The notes under the pieces are model-generated. The model ran no database searches, was not told where the DNA came from, and saw only the letters and a program-made list of their open reading frames with translations. This document shows positions 35,177-43,523 of a stretch of DNA of 64,000 nucleotides, in pieces. A program made the position numbers and the translations under genes. The DNA is from Myxococcus landrumus (GTDB taxonomy: Bacteria > Myxococcota > Myxococcia > Myxococcales > Myxococcaceae), in NCBI RefSeq assembly GCF_017301635.1, contig NZ_CP071091.1, positions 1 through 64,000 on the forward strand, in the 5' to 3' direction. How positions within the stretch are numbered: the stretch's first letter is position 1; each line of letters begins with the position of its first letter.

Positions 35177-36052
35177 ATGACCAGGATTCTTGTGTTCCCC
35201 GGACAGGGCTCGCAGGCGGTAGGCATGGGCGCCGAGCTGTTCCGTGCGTTCCCTCACGAGGTGGCCTTCGCGGACGCCATCCTGGGGTACTCCATCGAGG
35301 AGCTGTGTCTGAAGGACTCGCAGAAGCGGCTCCACCGGACGGAGTTCACCCAGCCCGCGCTCTTCGTGGTGAACGCGCTGTCCTATCTGCACGCGGTGGA
35401 GCGGGAGGGGGCGCGTCCGGACTTCGCGGTGGGGCACAGCCTGGGGGAGTACAACGCGCTGTTCGCCGCGGGGGCCTTCGACTTCATCACCGGCCTGCGC
35501 CTGGTGCAGCGGCGCGGGCAGTTGATGGGGCGGGCGGATGGAGGGGTGATGGCCGCGGTGGTGGGATTGACCGACGACCAGGTGGCGCGGTGTCTGCGCG
35601 ACGTGGGCAACGAGGAGATGGACATCGCCAGCCTGAACTCACCGGACCAGACGGTGATTTCGGGAGCGGCGAGCGCCTTCGAGCGCGTGGAGGCGGCGCT
35701 GCTGGCGGCGGGCGCGCATCAGGTGGTGCGCCTGAAGGTCAGCGCGGCGTTTCATTCCCGGTACATGCGAAGCGCGGAGGATGAGTTCGCCCGCTTCCTG
35801 TCCCAGTTCGAGTTCTCCTCGCTGGACTTCCCCGTGGTCTCCAACCTCCACGCGACGCCCTACGCGCTGGAGGCGATTCACACCTGTCTGGCCGGGCAGA
35901 TGAGCAAGGCGGTGCGCTGGACGGAGACCATCCAGTGGCTCGCGCGTCAGCCGGAGCCAAGGTTCGAGGAGCTGGGCCCCGCCAAGGTCCTGACGCCGCT
36001 CATCCAGAGCATCCTGCGACGGTCCCCATCGGCGCGGGCTCGCACGGCTTGA
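35177..36052 (+). CDS. Free-standing malonyl-CoA acyltransferase (trans-AT)
   Basis: A 291-residue FabD-like acyltransferase. Start taken at ATG 35177, 4 bases after the PKS stop with GAGG just before it. It has FPGQGSQ, the nucleophile motif GHSLGE (Ser88), QRRGQLM with the carboxylate-binding Arg (about R113) and AAFHS (His194), all features of malonyl-specific ATs. It supplies malonyl units to the ACPs of the AT-less modules and is co-directional with, and probably translationally coupled to, the PKS genes. Its stop is 7 bases from the stop of the convergent hydrolase gene. Confidence 0.95.
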   Translation: MTRILVFPGQGSQAVGMGAELFRAFPHEVAFADAILGYSIEELCLKDSQKRLHRTEFTQPALFVVNALSYLHAVEREGARPDFAVGHSLGEYNALFAAGAFDFITGLRLVQRRGQLMGRADGGVMAAVVGLTDDQVARCLRDVGNEEMDIASLNSPDQTVISGAASAFERVEAALLAAGAHQVVRLKVSAAFHSRYMRSAEDEFARFLSQFEFSSLDFPVVSNLHATPYALEAIHTCLAGQMSKAVRWTETIQWLARQPEPRFEELGPAKVLTPLIQSILRRSPSARARTA

Positions 36053-36059
36053 GGAGGGC

Positions 36060-37025
36060 TCACGCGGCGCGGAGCTTGGAGAGCACCCGCGCCAGGCCCG
36101 TGGCCTCCCGACCGAAGGGAGAGCCCACGGCGAGGACCGTGGAGGCCGAGCCCGCGAGGTTCGCGGTGACGAGGTTCGCGAGGGTCCCCGAGGGGGTCAT
36201 GTCCACGTAGCGCGAGGGCCCCAGGGTCTCCACTTCGAGGATGGCGTCTCGAAAGCGCATCGGGTCCAGCGCGGCGCGCAAGAGATGCGAGGCATCCGGG
36301 TGGAGGACCTGGCCGGCGGTGCGGCTGGAGAAGACCTTGATGCGCGGCGGAGAGAAGGGGACCTGGAGGAGCGCGGCGGAGGCGCCCGTGGGCAGTGGCT
36401 CGACCCAGGGCGAGTGGAAGGGTTGGCGCACGGGGAGCAGGCTGTAGAGGAGGTTCCGGGCGCGCAGGTGGGCCTCCACGTCCTCCATCCACATGTCGGG
36501 GACGGCGATGACGTAGTGCGTGGGGCCCAGGATTCCCGCGAGTGCCGCGCGGCGGGGGAGCACGGGGGAGTCGCTGAACGTCGCGGGGTCCGCCATGAGG
36601 GCAATCATTCCGCCCGCGCGACAGCCTCGCTGGAGCGCGAGCGCCTGCTGCCCGAGGGCGGGAAGGACGTCGTCGAAGGTGCAGGCGCCCGCGATGGCGC
36701 ACGCCGCGACCTCGCCAAGGCTTGCGCCCAGCACCGCGGAGGGGCGGATGCCGGCGTCGATGAGCGAGGCGGCCAGCGCGTACTCGTAGACGAAGATGGC
36801 CGGATGGGTCAGCTCCAGGTCGTCGAAGTCATCGCTGATGCGGTGAGGGGCTTCGTAGAGCTCATGGAGGAACGAGCGCCCCGTGATTCGCCGGATGACC
36901 GCGTCGCCGCGCTCCATCCAGTGCCGGAAGACGGGGTTCTGGCGGTAGAGCTCCTCGCCCATGCGGTAGAGCTGGGAGCCCTGTCCTCCGAAGAGAAAGA
37001 CAATCTCGCCCGAGTCGATGCGCAT
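36060..37025 (-). CDS. AT-like acyl hydrolase (proofreading) of trans-AT PKS
   Basis: A 321-residue homologue of the acyltransferase on the opposite strand. The ATG at 37025 is preceded by an AGGA site about 7 bases upstream. It keeps FLFGGQGSQ, the serine nucleophile (GASLGE, Ser102; the usual GHSLG His is Ala) and RQPFHS (His204). The malonyl-AT block QRRGQLM is replaced by GQQALALQ, so the Arg that binds the malonyl carboxylate is absent. Proteins of this kind (PedC family) hydrolyse stalled acyl groups from ACPs rather than load extender units. It starts 13 bases after the stop of the kinase gene, so the two form an operon that converges on the PKS operon. The editing role is inferred from sequence and context. 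Confidence 0.8.
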   Translation of the reverse strand: MRIDSGEIVFLFGGQGSQLYRMGEELYRQNPVFRHWMERGDAVIRRITGRSFLHELYEAPHRISDDFDDLELTHPAIFVYEYALAASLIDAGIRPSAVLGASLGEVAACAIAGACTFDDVLPALGQQALALQRGCRAGGMIALMADPATFSDSPVLPRRAALAGILGPTHYVIAVPDMWMEDVEAHLRARNLLYSLLPVRQPFHSPWVEPLPTGASAALLQVPFSPPRIKVFSSRTAGQVLHPDASHLLRAALDPMRFRDAILEVETLGPSRYVDMTPSGTLANLVTANLAGSASTVLAVGSPFGREATGLARVLSKLRAA

Positions 37026-37038
37026 GGTGCGTCCTCGT

Positions 37039-38853
37039 TCAGGTGACGGTTTCGTGGAGCCGGGTGACGACCCGGTTGGCACTCAGGAAGGCCTTGCCGC
37101 AGAGGGCGAGCAGCAGCAGCCCCTCCCACCAGGCGAAGCGCGGGAGGCCCCACCGCGAGCCCGCCGGCGACGCGGAGGACTCCGCGAGGAAGTCCACGGG
37201 CAGGGGGGCCTGCCATGCGAGCCAGAAGGCCAGGAGCACGAGCCCCAGGGCCACCGCGCCCACCTGGACCGCGCGCATGGTGGACAGGATGAGGAACTCC
37301 CCCTTGGTGAGGGAGGACTTGAAGCGGAGCATCCCCAGTTGCTGCACGCGGCGCAGGTTCGACGCGTTGGTGAGGGCCAGGCTCGCCTCCTCGCTGTGCC
37401 GGAGGATGGCGCCGCTGTGCATCATGGCGAGCACGGAGGGCCGGACGTTCCAGGCCTTCTTGCGCGCGCGCTTGCGAGCCCCCTTCTGGTAGCGCTTCAT
37501 CTCGGAGGGGTGGTCGAGCGTGGGCAATAGCTTCTGGATGGCGATGTCCAGGGTTCCGAAGGCGCGGTTCATCCGGAGGAAGGACCAGTTCATGCTCATG
37601 CGGTAGCGCTGGAGCACGGGCTGCATGTAGTCGCCGAGCGCCTGGACGGACTTCTCGTGATGCGGGAGGTCGGGGACGAGCGTCTTGCGGTGCCAGGTGC
37701 GGAAGGCGTTGAGGAGCTCCGCTTGGAGCGAGTCGATGCCCACGTTGGGCAGGTTCGCGGAGGTGGAGAGCATGTTGAGGATGGCGGTCTCGAAGTCGCG
37801 CTCGGCGAGCGCCTTCATGTAGCCGTGGAACGAGTCGAGGAAGTCGATGTCGAGCCGGCCGACGGACCCGAAGTCAATCAGACACACCTGGCTGTCCTTG
37901 AGCAGGACGATGTTTCCGGGGTGGAGGTCCCCGTGGAAGAGGTGGTCCTCGAACATCTGCCGGTAGAGGGATTGGAGCAGGGTGCGGCCGACCTCCTCGA
38001 GGTCGACGTTGTTGTCGCGTTGCCAGCGGAGGACCTTCTCCGGGTCTGTCTGCTTGACGTGGAGCAGCTCGCTCATGAAGACGCCTGGGATGTATTCCAG
38101 GACGATGACATTGGGGCGGCACCACTCGGTGAAGACCTGGGGGATGTAGATGTTCTGGTGCTTGCGCAGCTTCTTGCGGAAGGTGGTGAGCGCGGCGGCC
38201 TCGTAGCGGTAGTCGAGCTCCTCCTTCACGATGTCCTGGAGCTCCCACAGGGCGTCCTCCCAGTTGAACAGCTCGGAGGAGGGCAGCAGGCTCAGGGGGC
38301 CGAGCAGCGACTGGAAGAGGTCCAGGTCGCGCCAGAACATCGACGGGGCATCGGGGCGCTGGAGCTTGACGGCGACGAGGTGTCCTCCCTGGCGCAGCCG
38401 GGCGATGTGGCACTGGCCGATGGAGGCAGCGGCGACGGGGACGGGGGAGAACTCGGAGAAGACGGACTCGAGGGGACGGCCGAAGGCCTCCTCGAGGTAG
38501 CGCCGGGCGACGCCGGGGGGAAAGGCCGTGGCGCGGTCGTGCAGGTCCGAGAGCGCGAGGCAGAACTCGGTGGGGAACAGGTCATTGCGCAGGGCGAGGA
38601 GCTGGCCGAGCTTGATGAAGACGCCGCCCAGGGCGTCCAGGGTGTTGCGGACGATGGCGCCCCGCTCCGCGGGGGAGGTGAGGACGGGGTTGGAGAGCTT
38701 GCCCCACATGGACATGAGGGACTTGAGCACCACGCGGCGGCGGCGCTCCGGGTTGAGCGTCAGCTCGGCGATTTCGACGGAGTGGGGCAGCCGCTCGCGA
38801 AGGGGCGTGGGGACGAGGTCCGGGTCGAGCAGCTTGAGCCGTGACACGCGCAT
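37039..38853 (-). CDS. UbiB/ABC1-type atypical kinase, membrane-anchored
   Basis: A 604-residue ABC1/ADCK/UbiB family protein. It has the family KxGQ motif (FIKLGQ), the Ala-rich loop AAASIGQ, the VAVKLQRP lysine, the ExD-type motif in EELDYRYEA, the catalytic loop HGDLHPGN and the metal-binding DFG (LIDFGSVG). Two hydrophobic segments near the C-terminus (about residues 535-555 and 575-590) fit membrane anchoring. The family acts in ubiquinone/isoprenoid lipid handling as ATPase-like kinases; the substrate here is unknown. It lies directly upstream of the acyl hydrolase gene (13-base gap), so either it serves the PKS pathway or the hydrolase has been added to its operon. A perfect inverted repeat abuts the start codon, and no clear purine-rich ribosome site is visible. 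Confidence 0.85.
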   Translation of the reverse strand: MRVSRLKLLDPDLVPTPLRERLPHSVEIAELTLNPERRRRVVLKSLMSMWGKLSNPVLTSPAERGAIVRNTLDALGGVFIKLGQLLALRNDLFPTEFCLALSDLHDRATAFPPGVARRYLEEAFGRPLESVFSEFSPVPVAAASIGQCHIARLRQGGHLVAVKLQRPDAPSMFWRDLDLFQSLLGPLSLLPSSELFNWEDALWELQDIVKEELDYRYEAAALTTFRKKLRKHQNIYIPQVFTEWCRPNVIVLEYIPGVFMSELLHVKQTDPEKVLRWQRDNNVDLEEVGRTLLQSLYRQMFEDHLFHGDLHPGNIVLLKDSQVCLIDFGSVGRLDIDFLDSFHGYMKALAERDFETAILNMLSTSANLPNVGIDSLQAELLNAFRTWHRKTLVPDLPHHEKSVQALGDYMQPVLQRYRMSMNWSFLRMNRAFGTLDIAIQKLLPTLDHPSEMKRYQKGARKRARKKAWNVRPSVLAMMHSGAILRHSEEASLALTNASNLRRVQQLGMLRFKSSLTKGEFLILSTMRAVQVGAVALGLVLLAFWLAWQAPLPVDFLAESSASPAGSRWGLPRFAWWEGLLLLALCGKAFLSANRVVTRLHETVT

Positions 38854-38886
38854 CGGGTCATCGTACCGAAGGTGGTCGATGACCCG
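38854..38886. promoter_or_regulatory. 10-bp perfect inverted repeat abutting the kinase start codon
   Basis: CGGGTCATCG (38854-38863) is mirrored by CGATGACCCG (38877-38886) with a 13-base spacer. In mRNA of the minus-strand operon the hairpin would end at the base before the ATG. It could be an operator or an RNA element controlling translation of the kinase and hydrolase genes. Confidence 0.45.
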
Positions 38887-38992
38887 AGAAAGCCGGACAG
38901 GCCTTGCGGGGGAGGACGTTCAATAGTCCACGGCGGAGCGAAGGGGCCGCTTGCTCCAGGCGCCGTAAGGCCTGCGCGGAAGAGGGCGGGTG

Positions 38993-39271
38993 CTAGGGCG
39001 TGGTGGCCCGAGCTCCGGCACAATCGTAGGAGTAGACGACCTCCGGGTAGGCAGAGCGAGTGCCCGTGCGAGCCGGCGTGCGGTCACAGACACACAACTC
39101 CGAGCCGACCTCCGTGGTGTGGGAGGCATCGCTGTAGAAGACGATGTAGTGGTCGGTGGCGCAGCGCAGGAGTGGGTCCTCGCGAGAGGCCAGCTCAGAC
39201 GGTGCATCCCCTCCTCCGCAACCCAGTTGTGCCGCGACGAGGGCGAATCCCAGAACCAATCGTAGACGCAT
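38993..39271 (-). CDS. Small lipoprotein, DUF6289-like
   Basis: 92 residues from ATG 39271, preceded by TGGAGA. The N-terminus is a lipoprotein signal with the lipobox AQLGCG. The mature part has six further Cys/His-rich positions and the pattern FYSDASHTTEVGSELCVC, which resembles the short DUF6289 family of secreted bacterial proteins (resemblance recalled, not searched). Function unknown. It lies upstream of the kinase on the same strand but 139 bases away. Confidence 0.6.
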   Translation of the reverse strand: MRLRLVLGFALVAAQLGCGGGDAPSELASREDPLLRCATDHYIVFYSDASHTTEVGSELCVCDRTPARTGTRSAYPEVVYSYDCAGARATTP

Positions 39272-39601
39272 GGAATCTCCAGAAATGGGCATCTTGAGAT
39301 GAGGACGGCCTGGGGATGATGCCACAGCGCCAGGGTCCGCGGATGTCGGTGTTACGGATAGAGGCCTGATTGTGATTGAGTGGGTGGGTCACCCGGATGT
39401 CTGAGTCATTCGAGCCCCGATTGGCAGGCTGTCGAGGGGGCTTCTGTCCAGACATGCGGCCTCTGTGGCCGGTGTCCGGGCTTTCGCGCGGAGTGGAGGC
39501 GCCCGCCTCGTCAATGCTCTTGGGATGGGGCTTCGTGTAGGATAGAACAGACGAGAAGCGTAATGGGGGATGGGGTACCGGTAAAGGCTTGATTTTACTG
39601 G
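39272..39601. other. Intergenic region upstream of tRNA-Leu
   Basis: About 330 bases between the lipoprotein start and the tRNA with no convincing gene. It must hold the promoters of the minus-strand lipoprotein and the plus-strand tRNA. A TAGGAT hexamer about 60 bases before the tRNA may be a -10 element, but no good -35 partner is seen. Confidence 0.5.
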
Positions 39602-39687
39602 GCACGAGTGGCGAAACAGGCAGACGCAGCGGACTTAAAATCCGCTGGCCCGAAAGGGTCGTCCGGGTTCGATTCCCGGCTCGTGCA
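39602..39687 (+). tRNA. tRNA-Leu (anticodon UAA)
   Basis: The acceptor arm GCACGAG (39602-39608) pairs with CTCGTGC (39680-39686), followed by discriminator A. The anticodon stem GCGGA/TCCGC encloses the loop CTTAAAA with anticodon TAA at 39636-39638. A long variable arm (class II) and the T-arm CCGGG-TTCGATT-CCCGG are present. CCA is not encoded. It reads UUA, a very rare codon in this GC-rich genome. Its 3' end borders an integrase remnant. Confidence 0.96.
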
Positions 39688-39695
39688 TTTCGAAC

Positions 39696-39887
39696 TGGCT
39701 GGAACCACGAGACCGTTCTGCTGGTTTTCATCCAGGTGCCCGCCGTGCCTCTTCCGTGCTGTTCCAGGATGCGCACCGCGTCCTTCTTCACGTTGGGACT
39801 GAGATGGGCGTAGCGCATGGTCATCTCAATGGATGCATGACCCAGCAGCTCCTGGATGGCTTTGAGCGGCACTCCTCCCGCCAGTTT
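39696..39887 (-). pseudogene. Tyrosine recombinase (phage integrase) C-terminal remnant
   Basis: About 64 codons match the end of a phage-type integrase: GVPLKAIQELLGHASIEMTM followed by RYAHLSP, with the conserved GH and the catalytic Tyr. The N-terminal and central catalytic parts (first Arg, HxxR) are absent; upstream sequence in this frame is unrelated. The fragment ends next to the tRNA-Leu 3' end and the frame runs on, antisense, through the tRNA. It marks a former integration event at this tRNA. Confidence 0.8.
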
Positions 39888-40206
39888 TTGGCACCTCAAG
39901 CGCCGCTGCGCGGCCCTCCAATCCCGCGCTTCTCCGCGCTCAGGTGGATCGAAGACCCGCGCTTCTTGAAGGTCGTCTCCACAAATAAATGTGCGGTTTC
40001 CACGAAGAGTCCGCCGGATGCAATGATTTGGGCGGTGCCGTTCGTTGCCTTGCAATAGTGGAAATCACTTACGACCGCCCGAGGTAGTGAGCTTCCTATC
40101 TCATTGTAGATAACCAGGAATTTCGGAGCTGGGCCACATGGGTTGTTGGCTGAGCCTGGGAATGATAGGATTTACGCGATTTTCCTGCTTCGAAGGAGGT
40201 GGTGAT
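39888..40206. other. Unassigned DNA between integrase remnant and lipoprotein gene
   Basis: About 320 bases, more AT-rich than the flanks from 40050 onward. No gene is convincing. It probably contains the island scar on the left and the promoter of the following lipoprotein on the right. Confidence 0.4.
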
Positions 40207-40536
40207 ATGTTGCGCAAGTCGATTGCTGCTGCGGTGTTCGCAGCGACTATGTTCTCGGGCTGTGGCGGGGGCGAGCTGGACACGCCGCCGCAGGCCTCCG
40301 TGGACGACAAGAGCGCCAGTGAAATCTGCCTGCTATTCCGTGGCTACGGGGAGTCACGTGAGGAGGCATGCTCCTATGCAAAAAGGGATGCACAGGCATA
40401 CTGCACCCTATACGGCACAGGTGCTACTCGCGTCAAAACCTGCAAAGTCGTCAGGCAGGGGGAGCGAGACTATACGGTTGACCTGTCTGCCTGTTGCCCG
40501 GGCGCCTTTCCCGGCGGAGAAGTCCAGAGCAAATAG
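40207..40536 (+). CDS. Small secreted lipoprotein, Cys-rich
   Basis: 109 residues. ATG 40207 is chosen because a strong ribosome site AAGGAGGT (40193-40200) lies 6 bases before it; longer frames add no signal. The N-terminus is a lipoprotein signal with lipobox FSGC. The mature part has five to six cysteines (ICLLF, EEACSYA, AYCTLYG, VKTCKV, SACCPG), likely paired in disulphides. No family recognised. It sits inside the tRNA-associated island. Confidence 0.65.
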   Translation: MLRKSIAAAVFAATMFSGCGGGELDTPPQASVDDKSASEICLLFRGYGESREEACSYAKRDAQAYCTLYGTGATRVKTCKVVRQGERDYTVDLSACCPGAFPGGEVQSK

Positions 40537-40634
40537 AGATGTCAGGGACACATCGAGTGAGAGGTAGCCATGAGCAATCTCTTCAGACGTGCGACACACC
40601 TGTGCTCGTCTGAATTGCTCGCGACTGTCTGATG

Positions 40635-41373
40635 TTACCCACGACGCTCCCCACGTTTCTCGGTGGGGGCGTGCCGCAGCTCGTCCGGCAAGTAGTAGAC
40701 GAGAGGCCGCGTCCCGTCCCCCATCCGGCGCTGGCCACGCGTGTTCAGCTCGGAGTCGGCTTTCTGCTCGGAACGGCAGGAGTCGATGTCCTCGCGTGGG
40801 CCGCGAAGTCTCTTGTCGGGGGGACTCCCGCCCTGGTTGAGAAGGTCGCGCGTTGATGACGTGGAGCGCTGGCAGGCCAGGCCAGAACCACCTGCCGCCC
40901 GCGAGGTTGGGAAGCCGCCAGTGCCCGCAGTAGCAGCGCCAGTCTACCTCGACGAGCTGCGCGCGGAGGCTTGAGGGCAAGCGCAGCACGGCCACCTTGC
41001 ACTCGGGCATCACGAGCGGCAGCCGCAGGTCAATGAGCGTCTTGCCATGCCCCACGCCAATCGGGAGGAGCCCGCCACCCGTGCGCGCGGCCTCGCGGAG
41101 TGCAAGACGTTGAACCGGGAGAAGAGAGGTCGGGCAACGCTTCTCCAGCGACGCACAGGAGCACGGAGCCCCTGGGGACGCACGGAGCGAGGTCTCCAGC
41201 AGCGAGAGGGACGCAGAGCTGTGCGTGCTCGCGAGGTCGCGGCGCGGCAGGCTGAGCACCCGCGCGAGGTCGGGAGACCAGCCGACGGGTTGGCCCTTCG
41301 CGACTGCGGCACGCTCCCCTGCAAGCTTCGCAAGGGCGCGTGGGGCTGTTGTTGAGTTTTTGGCTCGAAGCAC
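40635..41373 (-). pseudogene. Broken phage-type helicase/ATPase
   Basis: The first part (41373 to about 40870) reads as a helicase N-terminus with the P-loop GLLPIGVGHGKTLI followed by a plausible helicase core (VAVLRLPSSLRAQLVEVDW, then LPNLAGGRWF). After that the good reading moves to another frame, where GDGTRPLVYYLPDELRHAP leads to a stop at 40635-40637. The later helicase motifs (DEAD box, motif VI) are missing. Best read as a frameshifted and truncated prophage gene. The exact break point cannot be fixed by eye. Confidence 0.5.
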
Positions 41374-41646
41374 ATCCCAGCTGGTCAGAATTGAGGGAGA
41401 GATCAGGCGACAGGGCTTGGATGTGGTCTATGTCGCTGATGTGCCTTCGAAGACTTCCGTCGACGAGATGGGGCGTAGCGAGGCGATCAAGAGCCTTGTT
41501 GGAGGAATTTCGACCCATGCTGGGTATGATGGAATCAAGGTCGCCTTGATTGCGCTGGGTGCACTTATTGCTGGCAGGTTTTCCAGCCAGTTGAGTGCGT
41601 TGTTCCGTGACATGGCGGACGTCTTGGGGTGGATCAGGATCGCTAG
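41348..41646 (+). pseudogene. Unrecognised gene fragment truncated by the IS element
   Basis: An open frame of about 100 codons with composition less GC-rich than its neighbours. It encodes a plausible protein (VVYVADVPSKTSVDEMG, then a hydrophobic stretch VALIALGALIAGRF). It has no convincing start, since its 5' part overlaps the helicase remnant, and it runs straight into the left end of the IS. Function not recognised. Confidence 0.4.
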
Positions 41647-42875
41647 CTCTAAACCAAGGATCGTGAATCTCGTCCGGCCTCAGGCGGTGCGCCTGGGGTC
41701 GGCGCGGCGCAGGGATGGACTGGCAGAGCGCTGGGCGGAGCGAGCAGCGAGGTAGGCGTGCACCCGGGCCAAGAGCCGGTCCATCGTGCGGCAGCGGTGA
41801 TTGCGGGTGACATTGGCGTGCAGGTCGAGCCACACCCGCTCGATGCGATTGCCCTGGGGGCAGTAGGGCGGCAGGAAGTGAAGGACGAATCGCCTGCCGA
41901 GATGGGCGAGCACCTTGCGTGTCTTCTTACTGGAGTGGACAGAGGCGTTGTCGAGGACCAGGTGGATGCGACGAGCACGTCGATATGCACTCGCCAGACG
42001 CCAGAGAAGCTGGATGAAGAGCGCGCTGGCTTTGCTCCGCCCTTCCACCCACGTCAGCTTTCCCGTGCGTACATTGAGGGCTCCAGCCAGGTAGCGCTTC
42101 TGGTTGTTGCCAGGCGTCACCACCACACGCCTGTGCCCGGGCATGCACCAGTCGCGTCCCACCTTGGGATTGAGATGGATGTCGACTTCGTCCACATGGA
42201 GAACAGGCTCCGTGGAGGGTCCGTACACCTCGAGACACCTCACCGCGTGGAGTCGACGGCGTCGCTTCCACCCGGGCCAAGGACACTCGACGATGGGCTT
42301 GGCCGCCTTGAGCCGCGCGCCGAGCGAGGCGAGGGTGCGCCCCATGGTGGCCACCGACACACGCACCAAGCCTCGGCGCGCCAATTCCTGGCACAGCAAC
42401 TCCCGCGTCCACGTCGGACGACACCAGCCCCAATCCTCCGGTGTCCCCGCCAGCACTCGTACCAGCCGCTCGCGGAACCGCTCGTCCACCTTGGCGCGTC
42501 CGTTGTTCTCCCTCCTGTCCCGAAGTTCCTGCCGCCCGCCCTCCCGGTAGCGGCGGACCGCGCTCACCACCGTCGAGGTCGCGCACTCCAATGCTCGGGC
42601 GACGGCATGGCACGAGGCTCCTCGCCCCACGGCCGCCACCGCCATGCATCTGCGGTAGGTGAGCGGGCAGCCGCTCCTGGCTGCCCACCGAAGCAGCGCT
42701 CGCCGCTGCTTTCTCTTCAACCACTGCCTACCTTTGCCCTCGGGCAGGGCCTTCTCGCTCTCAGGTCTTCTGCGCACACAGAGCCGAACGAGAGGTGCCC
42801 CTGCTCTCTCTTCCCGCCCCTCCCGCGCCCGCTTGCTCTCCGGCCTGATCGAGAATTACGAACCTCGGTTTAGAG
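41647..42875. mobile_element. IS630-family insertion sequence
   Basis: About 1.23 kb bounded by imperfect inverted repeats of roughly 33 bp. The left end begins CTCTAAACCAAGGATCGTGA; the right end, read inward on the other strand, begins CTCTAAACCGAGGTTCGTAA. It contains one DDE transposase gene on the minus strand. A TA lies just outside the left end (41644-41645), but no TA flanks the right end, so the usual IS630 target duplication is not intact. Genes on both sides are truncated at its borders. Confidence 0.8.
41680..42777 (-). CDS. IS630-family transposase
   Basis: 365 residues. An N-terminal helix-turn-helix region (HAVARALECATSTVVSAVRR) is followed by the IS630/Tc1-type DDE catalytic domain: LHVDEVDIHLNP, HLVLDNASVHSSKKTR, and LPPYCPQGNRIERVW with the final Glu. 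The length is normal for the family and the frame is intact, so the element may be functional. The stop lies within the left terminal repeat region. Confidence 0.92.
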   Translation of the reverse strand: MRRRPESEKALPEGKGRQWLKRKQRRALLRWAARSGCPLTYRRCMAVAAVGRGASCHAVARALECATSTVVSAVRRYREGGRQELRDRRENNGRAKVDERFRERLVRVLAGTPEDWGWCRPTWTRELLCQELARRGLVRVSVATMGRTLASLGARLKAAKPIVECPWPGWKRRRRLHAVRCLEVYGPSTEPVLHVDEVDIHLNPKVGRDWCMPGHRRVVVTPGNNQKRYLAGALNVRTGKLTWVEGRSKASALFIQLLWRLASAYRRARRIHLVLDNASVHSSKKTRKVLAHLGRRFVLHFLPPYCPQGNRIERVWLDLHANVTRNHRCRTMDRLLARVHAYLAARSAQRSASPSLRRADPRRTA

Positions 42876-43268
42876 TGCGCCGCGAATGACCACATCGAAG
42901 GACGGTTCGAGCGACTCGACCGTGACCTGCATTGGCTCCGACTGGGTGGGCTCGACGACGAAGTAGGTCCCCGGACACGGAGGCTCGGCGCGCACGGCCA
43001 TGGCGAGAGCCCCACGCCACTTGCCGAAGCCCAGCGCGGAGTCCGAGCCCGCGAATCGCACGTCGTTGACACAGCCAGCATCGGCGACCTTGCTGTGCAT
43101 CCTCGACGCTTCGGCGCGGGCTGCTCGGCGACTTCGGGATGGAACCGGTGAAGGGAATGCCCCCGCCGGCAATGGCTTGTGTTTCTTGAGCTGGGACAGG
43201 CTCCCTCGCTGGATGACTCCGGCGATGACTGATGCGCCGGTGCCTGGTGTCTTCGACGGAGTGGCCAC
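42870..43268 (-). pseudogene. Unrecognised protein C-terminally truncated by the IS element
   Basis: The last 70 or so codons look like real protein (DAGCVNDVRFAGSDSALGFG, then AVRAEPPCPGTYFVVEP). The frame ends at the IS border, where the TAA stop (42870-42872) is supplied by the inverted repeat CTCTAA. The true start is unclear; the frame is open to 43268 but the first 55 residues look non-coding. No family recognised. Confidence 0.45.
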
Positions 43269-43523
43269 CCCCTAGCAATGCGTGTGGCTTCCAGTCGCGG
43301 ATCTGTTCAGTGGGTTCAATGGACCCAGCGAGAATAGTGGATAGTACGTAGTCAGTGTGTGTCTCGCTCTCTGCGGCATGGGCATTGGTTGCTTCTGGCA
43401 ATGAACTGTGATTGCATTCGCAACTGCAGTGCGCTTGGGTGAGTGCTGTTGGTGGGGGTGGTGGGCGGGTCCTAGTTACCCCCTCGGCAGTTTGATTCAA
43501 CCGCGCCTGACTGAGAGGACCAC

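Noticed and set aside
37657..38844. 395-codon plus-strand frame antisense to the UbiB-type kinase
   Set aside because: Biased toward Glu/Val/Gly/Leu repeats with no motif; the minus strand has a complete kinase.
39900..40060. Extending the integrase remnant upstream in the same frame
   Set aside because: The upstream residues show no similarity to integrase catalytic boxes and the expected Arg and HxxR motifs are absent.
41758..42873. 371-codon plus-strand frame antisense to the transposase
   Set aside because: The minus strand carries the full DDE transposase; this frame has no recognisable features.
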